Shown here piece after piece: positions 1-6,328 of a DNA stretch of 21,785 bases. The stretch lies in NCBI GenBank assembly GCA_043769005.1, contig JAYVJV010000005.1:1-21785 (forward strand), in the 5' to 3' direction. This stretch comes from JAAFIP01 sp043769005 (lineage in GTDB: Bacteria > Pseudomonadota > Gammaproteobacteria > Burkholderiales > Burkholderiaceae_C). Below the pieces are notes generated by a model. It was not told where the DNA came from, searched no databases, and saw nothing but the letters and a program-made list of their open reading frames with translations. Numbering within the stretch: the first letter of the stretch is position 1; the number at the start of each line of letters is the position of its first letter. Made by a program: the position numbers and the translations under genes.

Positions 1-165
1 TACCAAGTGCAGGGTTTCCATCACGCTTTGGTAGTAGTCAAACGACATCACCACCGCGTCCGCGCCATCGCGGCGGTTGATGATGGTAATGTCTTGGTCG
101 TCGCTCACGCCGTCCAAGACGGCTTTGAAGGAGTTGCGGGCTTCGGTGTAGCTGATTACGCGCAT
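1..165 (-). CDS. yefM: YefM/Phd-type antitoxin, partial (C-terminus beyond the left edge)
   Basis: The first 55 residues are visible. They begin MRVISYTEARNSFKAVLDGV and continue with an INRRDGADAVVMS segment and a YYQSVMETLHL segment. This is the typical N-terminal DNA-binding half of YefM antitoxins (E. coli YefM starts MRTISYSEAR and has a matching VVLMSLEEYNSLEET stretch). YefM binds and neutralises the ribosome-dependent mRNase YoeB and represses its own operon. The toxin gene should lie just left of the window, in the same direction. The ATG at 165-163 is preceded by two TGTACA motifs, as in the E. coli yefM operator. The gene is cut by the window edge, so there is no sign that it is broken. 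Family assignment is firm; pairing with YoeB is inferred. Confidence 0.85.
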   Translation of the reverse strand, partial: MRVISYTEARNSFKAVLDGVSDDQDITIINRRDGADAVVMSFDYYQSVMETLHLV

Positions 166-177
166 GGGGTCACCTGG

Positions 178-201
178 TGTACATGGTCTTTGTATTGTAC
201 A
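178..201 (-). promoter_or_regulatory. Probable YefM operator and promoter: two TGTACA palindromes
   Basis: Two perfect TGTACA palindromes lie at 178-183 and 196-201, within 36 bases upstream of the yefM start, with centres 18 bp apart. TGTACA is the known core of the E. coli yefM-yoeB operator palindromes. Read on the minus strand, the distal motif overlaps a TACAAT sequence that would serve as a -10 box, so binding would block transcription. The -35 match is weak. The motifs are seen directly; operator function is inferred from the family. Confidence 0.6.
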
Positions 202-338
202 GGTAAGTGCGTAGGCGTGCATTGCATTCCAGCGGTACAGCGCGTGCACCGCCATGGGTGCTGATCGCACATGCATGGGCTTAGCCAGGCCTGCGCAGCG
301 TGTGGCCGGGGTGCGAGGGCATGTGCATGGTGCTTTCC

Positions 339-683
339 TTAGTCCACCAATGCCGCAACCCGTGCCCGCACTTCCTCTGTCAATTCCTCGGGCGCGGATT
401 CGATGAATGCGCAGGCTCTGGCCTTGGGGTCGATCATGCGAAATTGCTGCACAAGCACCACGCCAGCGGTGTCTAAGCCCGCGCCAGTGAGTGACACGGC
501 CATGCCAATATTGCGGCTGTGCATACCGCCTTGCGTGATAGGGCACACGCCTAGCAAGCCCAGGCGGTTGATTTCATAGGGGGTTACAACCAACGCGGGG
601 CGCGTGACTTGCTGCTCCATGCCTTTGGCTGGGTCAAAGCCCATGCGCACAATATCGCCGCGCTCAAATACCTTGCCTTTCAT
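339..683 (-). CDS. chpB: ChpB/MazF-type endoribonuclease toxin
   Basis: This is a 114-residue PemK/MazF-fold toxin, an mRNA interferase held inactive by its antitoxin. It starts MKGKVFERGDIVRMGFDPAKG, followed by an EQQ..RPALVV block, a PITQGG block, and a GVVLVQQFRMIDPKAR block. These match E. coli ChpB (FERGDIV, GFDPASG, PITQGG, GVVLVNQVRMMD) better than MazF itself. The length is normal for the family. I chose the ATG at 683, which lies 19 bases after the antitoxin stop. A GTG three codons upstream is possible, and a longer frame up to 752 would overlap the antitoxin and adds non-family sequence. Gene order antitoxin-toxin is the usual one. The gene appears intact. Confidence 0.9.
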   Translation of the reverse strand: MKGKVFERGDIVRMGFDPAKGMEQQVTRPALVVTPYEINRLGLLGVCPITQGGMHSRNIGMAVSLTGAGLDTAGVVLVQQFRMIDPKARACAFIESAPEELTEEVRARVAALVD

Positions 684-702
684 GTGATGCACGCTGTGCG
701 TA

Positions 703-957
703 TCAAAGCGGGGCTTCGCTGCCCATGGTGGGCATCTTGTCCCACGCGGCATCTACGTGAAGTGGCTTTTTACCTTGCATGGCCACAAGATCAGCGGCGC
801 TGTACTTTTTGCGCTTGAAAGGGGCGATGTAAATACCCCCGGCCTGGGCGCTCAGGCTCACGCTTTCGCCCACAGTCAAGCCCAGTAATTTCACCAAAGG
901 GGCAGGCAAGGTGACGGCCATAGAGCCACCGAGGGCGCGAAGTGTGGAAGTGTGCAT
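703..957 (-). CDS. chpS: ChpS/MazE-type antitoxin (AbrB-like swapped-hairpin fold)
   Basis: This is an 84-residue antitoxin upstream of the ChpB-like toxin. Residues 1-50 (LRALGGSMAVTLPAPLVKLL, then VGESVSLSA and GIYIAPF) form the SpoVT/AbrB DNA-binding hairpin typical of MazE and ChpS. The tail (YSAADLVAM and then an acidic stretch with AWDKMP) corresponds to the toxin-binding arm, compare ChpS YSLDELLAQC. It should neutralise ChpB and repress the shared promoter. The start at 957 is preceded by a modest GGAA ribosome-binding sequence and by an inverted repeat at 966-994. Confidence 0.87.
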   Translation of the reverse strand: MHTSTLRALGGSMAVTLPAPLVKLLGLTVGESVSLSAQAGGIYIAPFKRKKYSAADLVAMQGKKPLHVDAAWDKMPTMGSEAPL

Positions 958-965
958 GGTATGTT

Positions 966-994
966 CCGTGTAAGTTCAATAAAGTTTAACACGG
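966..994. promoter_or_regulatory. Inverted repeat upstream of the chpS-chpB operon, probable autoregulatory operator
   Basis: CCGTGT at 966-971 is mirrored by ACACGG at 989-994 across an AT-rich 17-base spacer. The repeat begins nine bases upstream of the chpS start codon, where the promoter must be. MazE/ChpS antitoxins repress their own operon by binding such sites. The repeat is seen; its role is inferred. Confidence 0.45.
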
Positions 995-1119
995 TATGCA
1001 GCGCATGGCGTGGCAGTTTGTGCCACGCCTAGCCCCAGGTCAGCTAGCCAGCCTTGCAGTAGTTCGCCGGGGTGGGCGGGGTTGTGCATGTTCATGGGCG
1101 CATCTTAATGCGCCACGTT

Positions 1120-1530
<411 letters not shown>

Positions 1531-1964
1531 TTTTGCAAGTCTTTCTTTGCTTTGATGGTTAGGCGGGTAAGGTGGTCGAATCACCCTACCCGCCGCCATG
1601 TTTGCCCCACTCAAAACCGCTGTGGGGCTTAGCGGTATCTCTCAATTCACATAAAAACCTTTTGCGGCGTTGATAGCGCGGGCGTGGCAACCACTTCGCG
1701 CCGATTTTTCCAAACAAGCAGGCTGGACAGCGTGGCCGGGGCCGGGGCTGGGGCGGTGGCAGGGGGCGAAGGGGCTGTAAATACTATGAGTGAGTGATTT
1801 TTCTCTACTCTTTGTATATTTGCCCTCACTCTGCCCACAGTCTGCCCTCACTTTGCCCACGCTGCCCAATCGGGCTGCAAGCCGCGCCCAGCCTAGAAAG
1901 CTGGGTTTTGCCCACATGCCCACACTCAAAAGCGCAGTTCCGGCCTGCAAAGTTGCCACGGCCA
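1531..1964. other. 434-bp stretch without a convincing gene
   Basis: This is the interval between the unknown small gene and the integrase stop. Two overlapping minus-strand frames are open. One (63 codons, 1838-1647) ends in a WKNRREVVATPALSTPQKVF segment that resembles protein sequence. The other (from about 2145 to 1642) overlaps the integrase. Neither has a clear ribosome-binding site or a family I can name, and each excludes the other. Either one is a small element gene or the region is the remnant of one. It also carries a repeat of the TGCCCTCACT type and an AT-rich patch near 1785-1820. Confidence 0.4.
1821..1860. repeat. Two 18-bp direct repeats with a 22-bp period
   Basis: TGCCCTCACTCTGCCCAC at 1821-1838 recurs as TGCCCTCACTTTGCCCAC at 1843-1860 with one difference, and a shorter CTGCCCA follows at 1862. 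Related GCCCACA motifs occur near 1910-1925. The array borders an AT-rich stretch, giving an iteron-like look. Role unknown. Confidence 0.7.
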
Positions 1965-3173
1965 TCATGCCTTTCGCTTGCCAATGGGGATGATGGCCGC
2001 GCCTTTGCGCTTGGTGTCTAGGTGGTCTGCCCACCATTGCATGAGCTTGGCACGCTCTGCGGTGTAGGTAGCGCGGTGGTAGGCGGCGCGTACTTTGTTG
2101 CGTTCCAGGTGGGCAAGTTGCCGCTCGATCACGTCTGAGTCCCATTCGTTTTCGTTGGCAATGGTGGAGAACAGCGCCCTAAAGCCGTGGGCGGTGGCTA
2201 TGCCCTTGTAGCCCATGCGTGCCATGGCGCTATTGAGGGTGTTTTCACTGAGCGGCTTGCTGCGGTAGGTGGGACTGGGGAACACCAGTTCACTACTGCC
2301 AGTCAGCGGCTGGATACTGCGTAGCACCTCTAGCGCTTGCTTTGACAGTGGCACGCGGTGTTCGGTTTTCATCTTCATGCGTTCAGCCGGAATAATCCAC
2401 AGCGCCGCTTCCTGGTCAAACTCTGCCCAGCGTGCCCCGCGTAGTTCGCCAGGGCGGGTAACCGTCAGCATCAACAGGCGTAGCGCGTGCACGGTGGTGG
2501 GGTCACCATCGTATTGGTCTAGCTTGTTCAGGTAGGCGGGTATTTCGCGCTCTGGCAACATAAGGCGGGGCGTGACTTCGCGGGGTTTGAGTATTTCACC
2601 CGCCATTAAGTCGAGCATGGGGTTTACTTCGATGCGGCCATGTGTCACAGCCCAGCGGTAAATGGACTTAACCCGCTGCAACACCCGCGCTGCCAGTTCG
2701 CCCGCGCCGCGTGCTTCGATCACCTTGATAGCGGCCATCACTTCGCCCGGCTTGATGCTGGCCAGCGCCCTACTGCCCAAGGCGGGGTAAATGTTCAGCT
2801 CCAACGACGCACGGATGCGGGCTTTGGTAATGTCTTCCCAGCCGTCGGACTGGTGCTCTAGCCAGTCGGTGGCTATGGCCTCCAGTGTGTTGCGGGTTTC
2901 AACTATCACGCGCTCTTTGTCTGCCTTGCGTTGCGCGGCGGGGTCATCCCCGGCTTGCAGCAGCTTTTTGGCCTCGGTAGCTTTGCCTCTGGCCTCACGC
3001 AAACCCACTGCGGGGTACACACCCAATGCCAATAGCTTTTCTTTGCCGCCATGGCGGTACTTCAGTCGCCAATAGGTGCCGCCCGCCTTGGTGACATCCA
3101 AGTAAAGCCCGCCGCCGTCAAAGTGCTTGCCTGGTTCTTTAAGGGTTCTTACCTTCGCATCGGTCAACTTCAT
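1965..3173 (-). CDS. P4-type tyrosine recombinase/integrase
   Basis: This 402-residue site-specific recombinase is intact. The N-terminal DUF4102-type arm-binding domain (LTDAKVRTL, then FDGGGLYL and YWRLKYRHGGKEK) covers residues 1-90. A SAM-like core-binding domain follows (about 100-200). The catalytic domain shows TRPGEL with Arg240, HGFR with His329 and Arg332, LAHLERN with His355, and RAAY with the likely nucleophile Tyr365. The MQWWADHLD tail is typical of P4 integrases, which usually insert genomic islands at tRNA 3' ends. The start codon faces the lig-sox region, so the attachment site is expected at about 3180-3350, and the toxin-antitoxin genes downstream belong to the element. It may still be active, since no catalytic residue is missing. 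Confidence 0.95.
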   Translation of the reverse strand: MKLTDAKVRTLKEPGKHFDGGGLYLDVTKAGGTYWRLKYRHGGKEKLLALGVYPAVGLREARGKATEAKKLLQAGDDPAAQRKADKERVIVETRNTLEAIATDWLEHQSDGWEDITKARIRASLELNIYPALGSRALASIKPGEVMAAIKVIEARGAGELAARVLQRVKSIYRWAVTHGRIEVNPMLDLMAGEILKPREVTPRLMLPEREIPAYLNKLDQYDGDPTTVHALRLLMLTVTRPGELRGARWAEFDQEAALWIIPAERMKMKTEHRVPLSKQALEVLRSIQPLTGSSELVFPSPTYRSKPLSENTLNSAMARMGYKGIATAHGFRALFSTIANENEWDSDVIERQLAHLERNKVRAAYHRATYTAERAKLMQWWADHLDTKRKGAAIIPIGKRKA

Positions 3174-3183
3174 GGGGTACTTT

Positions 3184-3217
3184 CGTAATGTGGGGGTACA
3201 TTTGGGGGTACATTACG
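3184..3217. repeat. Compound repeat upstream of the integrase: inverted CGTAATGT arms around two GGGGGTACA copies
   Basis: CGTAATGT at 3184-3191 is perfectly mirrored by ACATTACG at 3210-3217. Between and overlapping these arms are two direct copies of GGGGGTACA at 3192-3200 and 3204-3212, 12 bp apart. The structure begins ten bases upstream of the integrase start. It could be the integrase promoter operator, arm- or core-type recombinase sites, or part of the attachment site. The repeats are seen; the role is inferred. Confidence 0.6.
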
Positions 3218-3292
3218 TTAGCACAAATAAAAAACCTAGCATTCATGCGGGTTGCAGAGGGGAGTGTGAGAGCGCTCATGGCACCACATCGC

Positions 3293-3328
3293 AATCCGGA
3301 CAGGTTCAAAGCCTTCCGGATTTTTTTA
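3293..3328 (+). terminator. Strong rho-independent terminator on the plus strand
   Basis: AATCCGGA (3293-3300) pairs with TCCGGATT (3315-3322). The stem extends inward by AGG/CCT after a single bulged C, giving 11 pairs around a TTCAAAG loop. It is followed by a T run to 3327. The T run is on the plus strand only, yet no plus-strand gene ends here: the integrase and soxA are both on the minus strand. It may end a small RNA or be the original terminator of a gene used as the integration target. Confidence 0.75.
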
Positions 3329-3351
3329 TTTCTCCTCTCATTGTGCTGAAT

Positions 3352-4149
3352 TTAGCGCCTGATTGACGGTCCATCCAACGGCATACCGTTGCCACGCACT
3401 TTCATAAACAGTTCCAGATCGCGCAGCTGCGGGCTGCCGGGTACGGGCAGCGTTGCCTGCACGCCTGAGTAACAAGCACGCAGGCGACGCTCGGTTGAGC
3501 CCAGGGTTTGCCAGCTCATGCGGTAGATCGGAAAACCCGTGGGATGGCCTTGGCTGATGGTGTCGGCGCGCATCTGCGCCCCTACTTTTTGGTCGTGGCA
3601 GTGCATGCAGGCCAGGTTGATGCGACCCATACGGGTTTGGTAGAGCTGCTGGCCACTGGCCAGGCGGGCTTGCCAAGCAGCCATCTGCTCGCTGGGCAGT
3701 GCAGTATCGGTAGTAAGGTGGGGTACGGCGGACGGGGTGTTGGCAGCTACGTTGATGCGCTCGCCCTGGGCGGCATGGTGCAGTGCGGCGCTCAGAGCAA
3801 GCACTTCGTCGCTGTCGTTACTGGCGACAGGTGTCGCGGCTGGGCTGGCGTTGCGTTGCTGGCAGCGAGCGATTTGGTCTTCCAGGTTATGCAGGGTTTT
3901 TCCACCCACGGCCAAGCGCGGAAAAGTAGTCGCACTGCTTTTAAGCTTGTCGATAGCGCCATGGCAGCTTTGGCACTGCCCCTGCCACAGACTGCTACCT
4001 CTGTCTAACCATAGGGCGATGGGGTTTTTATGGCTATCATTTTGCAAGGATTGCAACTGGGCTGGCAAATACACATTGCCACTGCTACGCGTGTCCGCAA
4101 CACTGACCATGGGCAAGAAAGCCAAGCAAAGTGCCCAGAGTTTCATCAT
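3352..4149 (-). CDS. soxA: SoxA, dihaem c-type cytochrome of the thiosulfate-oxidising complex
   Basis: SoxA with SoxX forms the periplasmic cytochrome that couples a sulfur substrate to the SoxY cysteine. The 265-residue product starts with a cleavable signal (MMKLWALCLAFLPMVSVADT). It has haem motifs CQSCH (59-63) and CMHCH (181-185), a cysteine at 96 in the DQIARCQQRN context, and the conserved RRLRACYSGV segment whose Cys226 corresponds to the active-site haem-ligating cysteine. Length is normal. The start at 4149 (or the adjacent ATG at 4146) leaves a 10-base gap to soxZ and puts the signal peptide first. It is the last gene of the train; the next gene is the integrase, where soxB would be expected in many clusters. 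Confidence 0.9.
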   Translation of the reverse strand: MMKLWALCLAFLPMVSVADTRSSGNVYLPAQLQSLQNDSHKNPIALWLDRGSSLWQGQCQSCHGAIDKLKSSATTFPRLAVGGKTLHNLEDQIARCQQRNASPAATPVASNDSDEVLALSAALHHAAQGERINVAANTPSAVPHLTTDTALPSEQMAAWQARLASGQQLYQTRMGRINLACMHCHDQKVGAQMRADTISQGHPTGFPIYRMSWQTLGSTERRLRACYSGVQATLPVPGSPQLRDLELFMKVRGNGMPLDGPSIRR

Positions 4150-4159
4150 GTGCGGCAGC

Positions 4160-4501
4160 TTAGGTGATCTCGCGCTTGATCTCGCCGCGCTGGCCTGCGT
4201 CATCAACCCAGTCCACACTCAAGACCAGACCCGCTTGCGGCACAGATGCAGGCAGGGGCACAGGAAAGGCAAGATAGGGATGGGCAGACACTCCAATACC
4301 GGTTTCGGCCTTAAATAGAGTTTGTCCGTTGAGTTGCGCGCGAATAGCAATGATCACATTTTTAGTGATGCGCTGGCCAGACTCCAGCGTGCGATATCCA
4401 GACTCCATGGGGTGACCAATCAACAGCACAGCAGACAGGGTGTTGCCAGCTACAACCTGGCCTTTGACATTAAGCCGCATGGGAATAGGGGTTGTAGCCA
4501 T
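4160..4501 (-). CDS. soxZ: SoxZ, subunit of the SoxYZ sulfur carrier
   Basis: This 113-residue protein has the Ig-like SoxZ fold. It starts MATTPIPMRLNVKGQVVAGN, with LIGHPMESGYR in the centre, a VSAHPYLAFPVPLP segment, and a SVDWVDDAGQRGEIK end. SoxZ has no signal peptide in the family and is normally exported together with SoxY, which carries a Tat signal. Here SoxY lacks one too (see soxY). The gene starts six bases after the soxY stop, so the two are very likely translated together. Confidence 0.88.
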   Translation of the reverse strand: MATTPIPMRLNVKGQVVAGNTLSAVLLIGHPMESGYRTLESGQRITKNVIIAIRAQLNGQTLFKAETGIGVSAHPYLAFPVPLPASVPQAGLVLSVDWVDDAGQRGEIKREIT

Positions 4502-4507
4502 AGGGTG

Positions 4508-4852
4508 CTAGCTCGCGTCAAAACAGGCAGATGACGTTAGCACCGTTGGTGCATGGTCGCCGAGCAAACTGCCGTCAGACAAAGTGGCGATGACCCAGAT
4601 ATCCTGGCTGATGCCTAATCGGATGCGGGTATCCAGCCGGTAGCTGGTCTGCGGCGTGCCAAGCGTAATTTTGATCACCTGCGGCACGGGGTTATCGGGA
4701 GCAAAGACTTCAAAAGACTCTATCTTCAAACCTGCGGGGGCCTGAAGCCGAACGCCTATGGGAATGGTATTGCCCGATTCAGACAAGGGCTCCAGTTCCA
4801 GCTGCGCGCCACCGGTACGCAGTTTGAGTTTTTGCAGTGCTGCTGTGTCCAT
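4508..4852 (-). CDS. soxY: SoxY-like sulfur carrier without Tat signal and without the GGCGG tail
   Basis: This 114-residue protein matches the mature part of SoxY: SESGNTIPIGVRLQAP, FEVFAPDNPVPQVIKITLG and TRIRLGISQDIWVIATLSDG. SoxY carries sulfur intermediates on a cysteine in a flexible C-terminal GGCGG arm. Here the tail is SSACFDAS, so a cysteine is kept four residues from the end but its glycines are not. The ATG at 4852 is the only usable start: the frame upstream runs 20 codons back to a stop with no start codon. There is therefore no Tat leader. It lies 11 bases after soxX and 6 before soxZ. It is either a divergent SoxY class, possibly cytoplasmic, or a decaying gene. Confidence 0.8.
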   Translation of the reverse strand: MDTAALQKLKLRTGGAQLELEPLSESGNTIPIGVRLQAPAGLKIESFEVFAPDNPVPQVIKITLGTPQTSYRLDTRIRLGISQDIWVIATLSDGSLLGDHAPTVLTSSACFDAS

Positions 4853-4863
4853 GGTGGCAAATA

Positions 4864-5331
4864 CTATCGCAGAGTTTGCAAGGCAGCAAGTACATCGGTA
4901 ACTTGTTGTGGGCTAAGCATCGGGCCAAAGGGCGGCATCATGGTGTCGGGGTTGATCTTGCGGGCATCCACCACCCACTGGCGCAGCTGCGCCGAGCTGT
5001 AGCGCAAAGCCACACCGTCCAGCGCGGGGGCGAAGGTGCTTTGGATGCCGACCTTGGCACCTCGCTGATCGGGTATGGAATGGCAGGCGGCGCAGTTGCC
5101 CAGGCGTTGGTCAAACAAAATACGCCAGCCTTGTTGTACGGAGGCAGGGCTGGGGGGCGCGAGAGCGTCTTTGGTGGTTGGAGTATGCAATGGTGTGCAA
5201 GCAACAAAAAGCGCAAGGAAGGTCAGCAGAGTGAACCGCGCGATATCGCAATGATCCGTTCGCCCTGAGCTTGTCGAAGGACCCGCGAGCCCTTCGACAA
5301 GCTCAGGGCAAACGCTATCAACGCTAAACAA
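4864..5331 (-). CDS. soxX: SoxX, monohaem c-type cytochrome, probable lipoprotein; start uncertain
   Basis: The C-terminal 100 residues are SoxX: GWRILFDQRLGNCAACHSIP carries the CAACH haem site, then ALDGVALRYSSAQLRQWVVD, KINPDTMMPPFG with the likely Met haem ligand, and LSPQQVTDVLAALQTL. SoxX pairs with SoxA. A hydrophobic FTLLTFLALFVAC segment followed by a proline- and threonine-rich linker suggests a lipoprotein signal with a lipid-modified cysteine. No ATG lies between that segment and a palindromic repeat at 5257-5314 that is translated in frame. Possible starts are TTG at 5331 (used here) or 5355, or ATG at 5403 or 5454 inside ligC; a rare ATC at 5244 would fit the signal peptide best. 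The repeat has probably displaced the original start. Confidence 0.72.
   Translation of the reverse strand: MFSVDSVCPELVEGLAGPSTSSGRTDHCDIARFTLLTFLALFVACTPLHTPTTKDALAPPSPASVQQGWRILFDQRLGNCAACHSIPDQRGAKVGIQSTFAPALDGVALRYSSAQLRQWVVDARKINPDTMMPPFGPMLSPQQVTDVLAALQTLR
5257..5314. repeat. Large palindromic repeat (GCCCTGAGCTTGTCGAAGG family)
   Basis: Two 24-base arms, 5257-5280 and 5291-5314, are inverted copies with one mismatch around a 10-base loop. The arm core GCCCTGAGCTTGTCGAAGG belongs to a short interspersed palindrome that I know from many proteobacterial genomes. It lies between ligC and the soxX signal peptide and is open in the soxX frame. As RNA it would form a very stable hairpin that could weaken read-through from lig into sox or block soxX translation. 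Confidence 0.9.
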
Positions 5332-5377
5332 ACCGACTTGCCCAAGGCTAAGCAATCTATGCTGACGCCGAAAAAAA

Positions 5378-6328
5378 CTAAACCAGTTGCTGCTCCAGAT
5401 CATGCAGCACTTTATAGCACGGCAGCACCTTGGCCACACTGCTGTTGGGCTCACGGCCTTCCCGAATGGCGGCGAAAAATTCGCGGTCTTGCAGCTCGAT
5501 GCCGTTCATGCTCACTGCGACTTTGCTCACGTCAATTTGCTCGTCTTTGCCGTTGAACAGGTCGTCATAGCGGGCCAGATAGGTGCCCGTGTCGCCGATG
5601 TAGCGGAAGTAGGTGCCCAGTGGGCCGTCGTTGTTAAAGCTCAGGCTCAGAGTGCAGATGGCACCGTTGGCCGCCTTGAGCTGGATGCTCATGTCCATGG
5701 CAATGCCGAGCAGGGGGTGAATGGGGCCTTGCACGGCGTTGGCTTTCACTATCGGGCTGCCGCACTGGTAGGCAAATAAGTCCACCGTGTGGGCGGCGTG
5801 GTGCCACAGCAGATGGTCGGTCCAGCTACGCGCCTGACCCAGTGCATTCATATTGGTGCGGCGGAAGAAGTAGGTTTGCACGTCCATCTGCTGGATGTTG
5901 AACTTGCCTGCTGCAATTTGCTTTTGCACATACTGGTGGCTGGGGTTAAAGCGGCGGGTGTGGCCGCACATCGCCACCAGCCCGGTTTGCTTTTGCACAT
6001 CCATCACGGCCTGGGCATCCTTCCAGCTATCGGACAGCGGAATTTCTACCTGCACATGCTTGCCTGCCTGCATGCAGGCAATGGTCTGCGCGGCGTGCAT
6101 TTGCGTGGGGGTACACAGGATGACGGCATCCACCTCTTTCAGTGCCAGGCTGTCAGCCAGATTGGTCGTCACATGCATAATGCCGTACTTGGCGGCAATT
6201 TCCTGCGTCTTGGGCAGCTCGCGGCCAATCAAGGATACGACTTCTACGCCCTCAATATTTTTAATGCCTTCGATATGTTTGATGCCAAAGGCACCTGCGC
6301 CAGCGAGGGCGACTTTGATGGTTTTCAT
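5378..6328 (-). CDS. ligC: 4-carboxy-2-hydroxymuconate-6-semialdehyde dehydrogenase (LigC/PmdC)
   Basis: This 316-residue Gfo/Idh/MocA-type enzyme oxidises the hemiacetal form of the ring-cleavage product to 2-pyrone-4,6-dicarboxylate using NAD(P). The Rossmann motif GAGAFGIKH is at about residues 9-17. Then come the LCTPTQMHAAQT and KHVQVEIPLSDSWKDAQ segments typical of the fold and, in the middle, the CGHTRRFNPSH segment. I chose the ATG at 6328 because it overlaps the ligB stop as ATGA and starts the Rossmann strand (MKTIKVALAG). Upstream extension would run into ligB. It ends 46 bases before the TTG chosen for soxX. Position after ligB is as in Comamonas pmdABC. Confidence 0.92.
   Translation of the reverse strand: MKTIKVALAGAGAFGIKHIEGIKNIEGVEVVSLIGRELPKTQEIAAKYGIMHVTTNLADSLALKEVDAVILCTPTQMHAAQTIACMQAGKHVQVEIPLSDSWKDAQAVMDVQKQTGLVAMCGHTRRFNPSHQYVQKQIAAGKFNIQQMDVQTYFFRRTNMNALGQARSWTDHLLWHHAAHTVDLFAYQCGSPIVKANAVQGPIHPLLGIAMDMSIQLKAANGAICTLSLSFNNDGPLGTYFRYIGDTGTYLARYDDLFNGKDEQIDVSKVAVSMNGIELQDREFFAAIREGREPNSSVAKVLPCYKVLHDLEQQLV

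Noticed and set aside
339..752. Longer ChpB start at 752
   Set aside because: It would overlap 50 bases of the antitoxin gene and add residues absent from the family; the ATG at 683 begins at the family's usual N-terminus.
3293..3328. TTCAAAG with flanking pairs as a tRNA T-arm
   Set aside because: Only three pairs would close the T-loop and no acceptor, anticodon or CCA-adjacent structure fits. The hairpin with a T run is better explained as a terminator.
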